A DNA stretch of 64,000 nt from contig OY540818.1 of assembly GCA_961205875.1 (NCBI GenBank), forward strand, positions 13,304,761 to 13,368,760, in the 5' to 3' direction. This DNA is from Sialis fuliginosa. Lineage: Eukaryota; Arthropoda; Insecta; Megaloptera; Sialidae. The notes under the pieces were generated by a model. It ran no database searches, was not told the origin of the DNA, and worked only from the letters and a program-made list of their open reading frames with translations. The position numbers were made by a program, and so were the translations under genes. This document shows positions 58,740 to 64,000 of this stretch, in pieces (position 1 is the first letter of the stretch; each line of letters begins with the position of its first letter).

Positions 58740-60600
58740 CATTTTCCAATATTATTTAAATGGCAAACGTGATCCTGCCCCCCCCCCCTTCTTTGTGACA
58801 TCTCTTAAAATAGAACTACAGGGTAATCATTCGGCGAAGATTTATTTTAGGTTAAAAACTAACGTATTTCGTAACGAGAGCAAAATTTTTTTTGATACAC
58901 CCTAATGTAGATACTACACTTTTTTATAATTGTAGATATGTAACTATGTACTACGTGATGATTCAGTTTGTACTTTGAGTTTGTGGGCTCGTCAAATTAT
59001 CTATACATAAGTAATGGAAATTTTTTATCTATATAAACGCAGTTATCATTGAAAATATTTACAAAACATTGTAATACCTGTATTTATTAATTATTTAATA
59101 TATGTAGATTCGAAGAAACCCCGATATAAATCTTATATCGAGTACACTCGAAATAATTGATATAGGTATTTTATATAATACTTTTTATCATCCTCGTGTC
59201 AAGTACAACGTTTTTTTTTTAAAGATATTTTAATAGTATTGACTGATAGTTATTTTATATTTTAATAACAAATCTTTGCGGTTTCAAAATCAAATGATTT
59301 TTATTTGAACACATTTTATTATAGAAAATATCAACTGTATTTTTTTCTTATTATACGTAGTTGTTAGTTTTTAAATTTTTCTAAATACTGATCTGACCTT
59401 ATTTAATTATCATAAAGACTAATTTAAACAGCGAAATTTCCGTCAAGTTTGGTAAGTAGTTTTCATGAGAAGTCAGTATTTGTATTATAAAATTCCCTAC
59501 CTAAACTAATGATGTAATTTTATGCTTTCGAACAGTGAAAGTCCCATCACAATCGGTTTTGTAGTTTAGTTTTCATGTTAAGTCAGAAGAAACAGACGTA
59601 CACAATTTTTTTAACTCTAAAATACAAAATATTTTTAATTTATTGTACTATATTTGTATCATACGAATAATTTTATGATTAAAAAAAATCACTTTTTAAA
59701 TATATACCTATTAATGGTAACATTGCAACTATGAAAAGTTTCTTTGAAAGAAATTATTTATAAAATATTATTAAAGATCATAAAAATAGTATACGTACAT
59801 ATACATTTTAAATGTATGCAGGAATAGTTGAAGAAGTAGCAATTGAGGATAATAAGAGGTACCTACATAGAGATTATTCATTAAAATAATATATTATAAT
59901 GGCATCGTTAACATTCGCGCCTATATAATCTTACACCTAACGCAATTAGGTTGATGCCATTCTACTGTGTGTAATAATAATTACAATAATAGATGTTATA
60001 CGACTGCAGGTATAATAAACTTCTATTTGACTAACTGAATATTGGTCCTAGTTTAATGTAGCGGTATAACTAAAATAAAGTAACTATCAAATTTACTATA
60101 AATATACACCCTCAGGCTTTTGTGCTCAGACGCGCTAAATTTACAAACACATAACTTGAACTTACAAGCTGGTAGCTATTGAGACAAAACATGAAAACAA
60201 TACTAAACTCAATTAGTTCAAGTCGTAAATCTCAGATCGGTTTTTGTATGCTGCGGATTTTTATATAGGGGAAGCTCGTGACGTGGATAACGAAGATTTA
60301 CATTCTTCAACGAAGAACTAGTATTAAATATATATTTTTATATTGAAGCTATATTTAACGCAAAAATTTCATCTTACTCATAAAATGACAAAATATGAAT
60401 GTACATTGTACATAAAAAAACTTTCTAAGAAAAAAATAAAACCCTAAAAACACTGGAAAGTATATAATAACTAAAAGTTATTGCAATATTTATTAATTTT
60501 CGAATAATTCAGTTAATGTGGGAATACGCTTGTCAAATTTTATAGACATTCTGAAAATACACAAAAATATAGCTATTTTAGTGCAGAAGGTATAAATGAA
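58740..60600. other. AT-rich stretch with faint repeat remnants
   Basis: Around 59430-59600 the phrases aaatttccgtcaagtttggt and gtgaaagtcccatcacaatc followed by ggttttgtag are typical of the 3' parts of dispersed insect elements. At 60110-60300 a more complex patch (ctcaggcttttgtgctcaga, cgcgctaaatttac) is not assignable. No gene. Confidence 0.35.
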
Positions 60601-60609
60601 TCTTTACGC

Positions 60610-60702
60610 TATTATCAGCAGGCGTTTGAATTTTCTTCTTCTTAGAATTACGTTTTTGACCTTGCATTATCGATTTTTCTCGTTCTAATTTTCCGATTAA
60701 TC
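60610..60702 (-). other. Possible 5' exon, unassigned (may or may not be ham)
   Basis: The minus strand has a good acceptor (TATTTCTTGAAAATTTCAG, AG at 60704-60703) followed by an open stretch LIGKLEREKSIMQGQKRNSK, then KKKIQTPADNS, closed by a possible donor GTAAAG. The ATG is at 60664. The charged Lys/Arg-rich peptide is unlike the AT-chance frames nearby. A donor AAAC|GTAATT inside it would leave phase 1 and join the ham exon at 26888 as MQGQKR|SSGDELD. The GTAAAG donor would not fit in phase. Both donors are weak, so this is only a candidate exon. Confidence 0.2.
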
Positions 60703-60719
60703 TGAAATTTTCAAGAAAT

Positions 60720-61625
60720 ATTCACATTACATATTATTTTATATATATTTGAGGAAAAAAGAAAATTTGTCGTTTTCTTGGGTGGATAAACGAAATATGC
60801 ATTTTCAGTAGTCATTGTTTTGGAAAAAATAATATAATAAAAAATACAGTAATTGTTATTATACAATCTTAAATAAATAAACTGCATACACTTCTATTAA
60901 CTTGTAAATTATTATTATTTAAAAAAAAATTAGGCAAGTTTCCTCTATAAGTTTTACGCATAGCACGAACAGTATACCTACATAATATAATGCCTTATGT
61001 CTTGCACTATAAAACAATAGATACAAAAATAGAAATGGTTCAAATTCATCAAAAGATTATTTTCATTTTTTTTATAAAACTATTTAGAAATATAAATGAT
61101 TTTATGTATTTTTTAAACACATACTTTTGAAAAATATGAGGTAGAATAAAAAATAAACTGTACAATAATAAATATAAAAGTTTAAATAAAATACATACGA
61201 GTATATAGTGATAAAAAATACAAGCAAGTATATATTATGTATATAATACTTTAGCTATAGCTTTCATGTTCTATATACGATATTTGATTAAGCGTTGAGA
61301 GTGCGTTATCAGAAGTTCTGTTGTCACTTATCCACTGTTAGTGCCATTTAGCCACGCAGTGTTTTAGTTATTGCACTATTGTTTAAGTATTACAACGTAT
61401 TTGAGCACGTTTCATTTTTTAATATTGCCGATAAACTATTCCAGTACAATTTTTATAGGGCATACAAATTGTGTTTATCTGTTTTATAGTATATGGAGGT
61501 GGAAAAGTTATATATTTTACTCTTCGTTCAAAATGGCGTCTAAATTATACGTATTGCAGTTTTTAAATAAAATAAACTCAAAGCATTAACTATTACTACA
61601 TATACAATTTCTTTTATTGATCTAT
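60720..61625. other. AT-rich stretch with a small complex patch
   Basis: The patch at 61290-61380 (gagagtgcgttatcagaagt, ccactgttagtgccatttag, ccacgcagtgttttagttat) is the only non-AT-rich part. A 72-codon plus-strand frame at 61371-61589 is Ser/Tyr/Ile/Phe-rich without a known domain and is not called a gene. Confidence 0.35.
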
Positions 61626-61629
61626 ATTT

Positions 61630-61963
61630 ACGTATTATAAAACGCAACGTCTCTCTGTCTGTCTGTCTGTCCGTTTATCACTCGAGAATCACTTATCCGA
61701 TTTACGTGTTTTTTGTTTAATTCATAGACATGTTCTTTACTCAGGTTTAAGTATATTTTTGTTACGTTAGGTAACATAAGAAATTAGCAGTGACGATAAT
61801 AGTAAATCAAAGCGGAAAAAAGTTTGCTGCCAGCGCGCTCTTTTGCAATACGCTGCCTAAACCATTAAAAATTGAAAAATATAATATAGTAAAGAATTCT
61901 GTAGAGTAAAAAGATCTAAAATATTAAAATATTAAGCGAGCAAAGCCGCGGGGACAGCTAGTA
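61630..61963 (+). mobile_element. Repeat family K, copy 2 (most complete; possible Helitron-like)
   Basis: Head attataaaacgcaacgtctc followed by tctgtctgtctgtctgtccg and tatcactcgagaatcactta. The middle is tttttgttacgttaggtaac, agtttgctgccagcgcgctc and atagtaaagaattctgtaga. The tail is gagcaaagccgcggggacag ending ctagt. Head fragments of this family occur at 4870 (inverted) and 15335, a tail at 48470 and a second copy at 56205. The CTAG-T ending after a GC-rich stem-like piece suggests a Helitron-type end. About 335 bp, no coding frame. Confidence 0.6.
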
Positions 61964-61969
61964 TTTCTA

Positions 61970-63045
61970 TTATAAAATAAGGCTAATAAGTTAAAACCTA
62001 ATAGACACTGCATTTTTGACGAGAGTTGAAAATATCTATTATTTAAAAAGTTTAAAATATAATATTTCTCTTATAACGTTATCCATTCTTAGGGTTATTT
62101 TTTAATTTAAAACACGCAACGTCTTTCTTAATAACCTCTTAATGCCATTGTGATTTTTTATATTAAAATCTAATATATACAACTTTAATTTCTTTTTATT
62201 GAAAACTTAATTTAAATATACTGTGTTCCAACTTTCATGACATTTTGATCAAAATTAATGTATTATACTGGTCATGTATGTATTAATGAAAATATTATTG
62301 GTTTCTGTTTAAAAACTATATTGACTAGAAATAAAACGAAAAAGTTTATTTATAATTTTACTGTAGTTTAATAAAAGCATTACAGAAGATGTGAATTAGT
62401 ATAATATTAATTGTTTTAATTATTTATTATGACAAAGCATATTGATGTTTAAAAATTTATTATTTTATCGATATAAATTTTTAATGCCATTAGAGTTTTT
62501 ATTACAATCTTTTGAATAGGTTGTAAATTTATATGATTTAGATGAAAATACTCGTTTTTTTATTATGTATTTACACACTTAAATTATAAAAATATGCAGA
62601 GAAGTAAAACATTATTGATATTGCTTTACTTATAAATACTTTTGTGTTAATGTAACACCATTAAATCAGGGCAAATATAGGAATACCGCAATAACTGTTA
62701 GTATACTTCATAGAAGTTATTTATGATAGCTAATAACAATTATTTTATCTATTGATAACATTTTTTTGGTATTTAAACTATTATATCTAAGAAATCAATT
62801 TCACTAATGATTATTACTGATATAAATATAAATATCGGTATGGAGAACCATACATGACTTCCATGTTCTTTAATATATTTTTAAATAATTTTTAATATAT
62901 GAGAAATTTCAATGGGATTTTTCAGAAATAAAACTCACCTTTGTATAAATAATGTCCTAATGTCAATAACATAATACGCATTCGTAGAACAACTATAATT
63001 TGGAAATTGAATTTAGTTGCATTTGTTTCCAAGGCAACATGTATT
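61970..63045. other. AT-rich stretch, nothing recognised
   Basis: No gene, inverted repeat or complex island is visible. Confidence 0.5.
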
Positions 63046-63049
63046 TAAA

Positions 63050-63430
63050 ATTCAAATTTTGAGGGTGGTTTTTACCCCTTCAATAGCTGTTTAGGCACGT
63101 ACAAATAGTAAATGTCCCTAAGGTTCAATTGAACTACAAATGTACCAAGTCTTATCAAAATTAGTGAGATAATACTCGCAATGTTAACTTTTTAGACGAA
63201 AATAGTTACAAAATTTCGAATATTTGTAAACCCCTAATCTGATTAGCACCAAAATCAATAGGTCTGGAGTACTTACTGAGACAAACATTTTCCCCAAAAA
63301 GAATTCAGATCGGTACATTTTTACATTAGTTATCGTGAACGAAAGAAAATTCTACATCCAGACACACAGACACACGCACAGCCGCCATGCTTCTTTACGT
63401 TTTGAATTTGTCATTTTCTCGGACACGATT
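63050..63430 (+). repeat. Probable dispersed repeat fragment
   Basis: tttgagggtggtttttaccc followed by cttcaatagctg, then agcaccaaaatcaataggtc and catccagacacacagacaca ahead of cgcacagccgccatg. The order (agggtggtttttacccctt ... atcggtac ... cagacacacagacacacgca) is typical of dispersed insect repeats. No second copy is seen here. Confidence 0.4.
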
Positions 63431-63434
63431 TTTA

Positions 63435-64000
63435 GATGGTATTACAATACTTCCATTCCTTTCAGAACATAGAAGTAAAAAGTACATTTTGTTATTAAAT
63501 ATTTAACAAAATATCATCAGAATATTGGTAAAACAACGAATTAAACAAAGAAGCCAATTTTGGATGAAGCATGCACTATAAAATCTCCGACCGTACGCGC
63601 TGCAAAAGAGAATGGCGGAGTTAATGAATATTGACTATAATTAAAATAAATAAAACTCATATTTCAAAGCACACTATGTCAACATGTATTGTTCTCTAAT
63701 GTCCGTATACTAAATACATCCGTTAAATAGACGGATTATTAGATTATTTAGAAGCTATAATAACAACGGTACCACCTGATCAAGGAGCAGTTCTTTAATG
63801 TTTATATTTACAAACCCACGCAAAATAGCCTCAGTACCAAGTATGTTTATATGGAGAAATATTAAACATAATTATCAGTTCAATAAATTATACTCAATTG
63901 TACTGCTCTAAATATATGTATTAAGAAATCGTTATTTCTGATAGCTTACATATTGTAAAAGATATGCATTTTATTTAATAATAAATCAATGTTAATATTT
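63435..64000. other. AT-rich right edge
   Basis: Contains a small complex patch at 63575-63625 (ctccgaccgtacgcgctgca, agagaatggcggagttaatg) that also forms a weak hairpin (ctccg / cggag). No gene is supported. Confidence 0.35.

Noticed and set aside
1-64000. LTR retrotransposon, endogenous virus or Polinton remnants
   Set aside because: No paired direct terminal repeats with gag/pol-like frames and no capsid- or polymerase-like protein were seen anywhere.

Overview
The window is AT-rich animal nuclear DNA. Short coding exons with GT-AG boundaries are separated by very long introns full of small DNA-transposon derivatives, which fits an insect. The one protein-coding locus supported here is a PRDM-family gene on the minus strand that looks like the insect hamlet (ham) gene, the relative of vertebrate MECOM/PRDM3 and PRDM16. 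Several repeat styles (tails ending in gcgaagccgcgggcacagcta-type motifs, elements with tctgtctgtctgtc heads, a ggttccgtag / cggacagactgaaac element) are familiar from Lepidoptera and other insects. The order cannot be fixed from this window.

Layout. Three ham exons are visible. 26245-26888 encodes an acidic, Ser-rich and charged N-terminal region plus the first part of the PR (SET-like) domain. 1072-1206 encodes the middle of the PR domain, and 339-468 its end. All junctions are GT-AG and the phases agree, so they join into one continuous PR domain. The gene runs off the left edge, where the zinc fingers should lie. The intron between the first two exons is about 25.0 kb and splits the PR domain after residues AWE. 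The exon at 26245 starts in phase 1, so at least one more 5' exon must exist. It is either in 26889-64000 or beyond the right edge. A weak candidate lies at 60610-60702.

The rest (about 98.5%) is intronic or upstream DNA. It holds (a) three large foldback elements: 9536-10191, 13864-15281 (with tRNA-like sequences in both arms and a later insertion flanked by a perfect 17-bp target duplication) and 48581-50189 (two ~568-bp arms, each carrying ~140-bp tandem units); (b) smaller inverted-repeat elements of several families (889-997, 3670-4008, 25358-25888, 29826-30113, 38774-39080, 54598-55119, 57258-57513); (c) dispersed retroelement-like or Helitron-like fragments, some present as related copies inside the window; (d) tRNA-like box-B fragments; and (e) a set of GC-richer, low-repeat islands of 100-250 bp (near 3.1, 8.7, 10.6, 18.3, 23.0, 29.0, 35.7, 39.4, 41.6, 43.9, 46.1, 47.0 and 51.7 kb). 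The islands stand out against the AT-rich background and are the best candidates for ham enhancers or alternative promoters.

I see no operons, CRISPR arrays, intact transposase or reverse-transcriptase genes, LTR elements or convincing functional tRNA genes. Most open frames over 60 codons are chance frames, antisense shadows of the exon, or frames through foldback arms.
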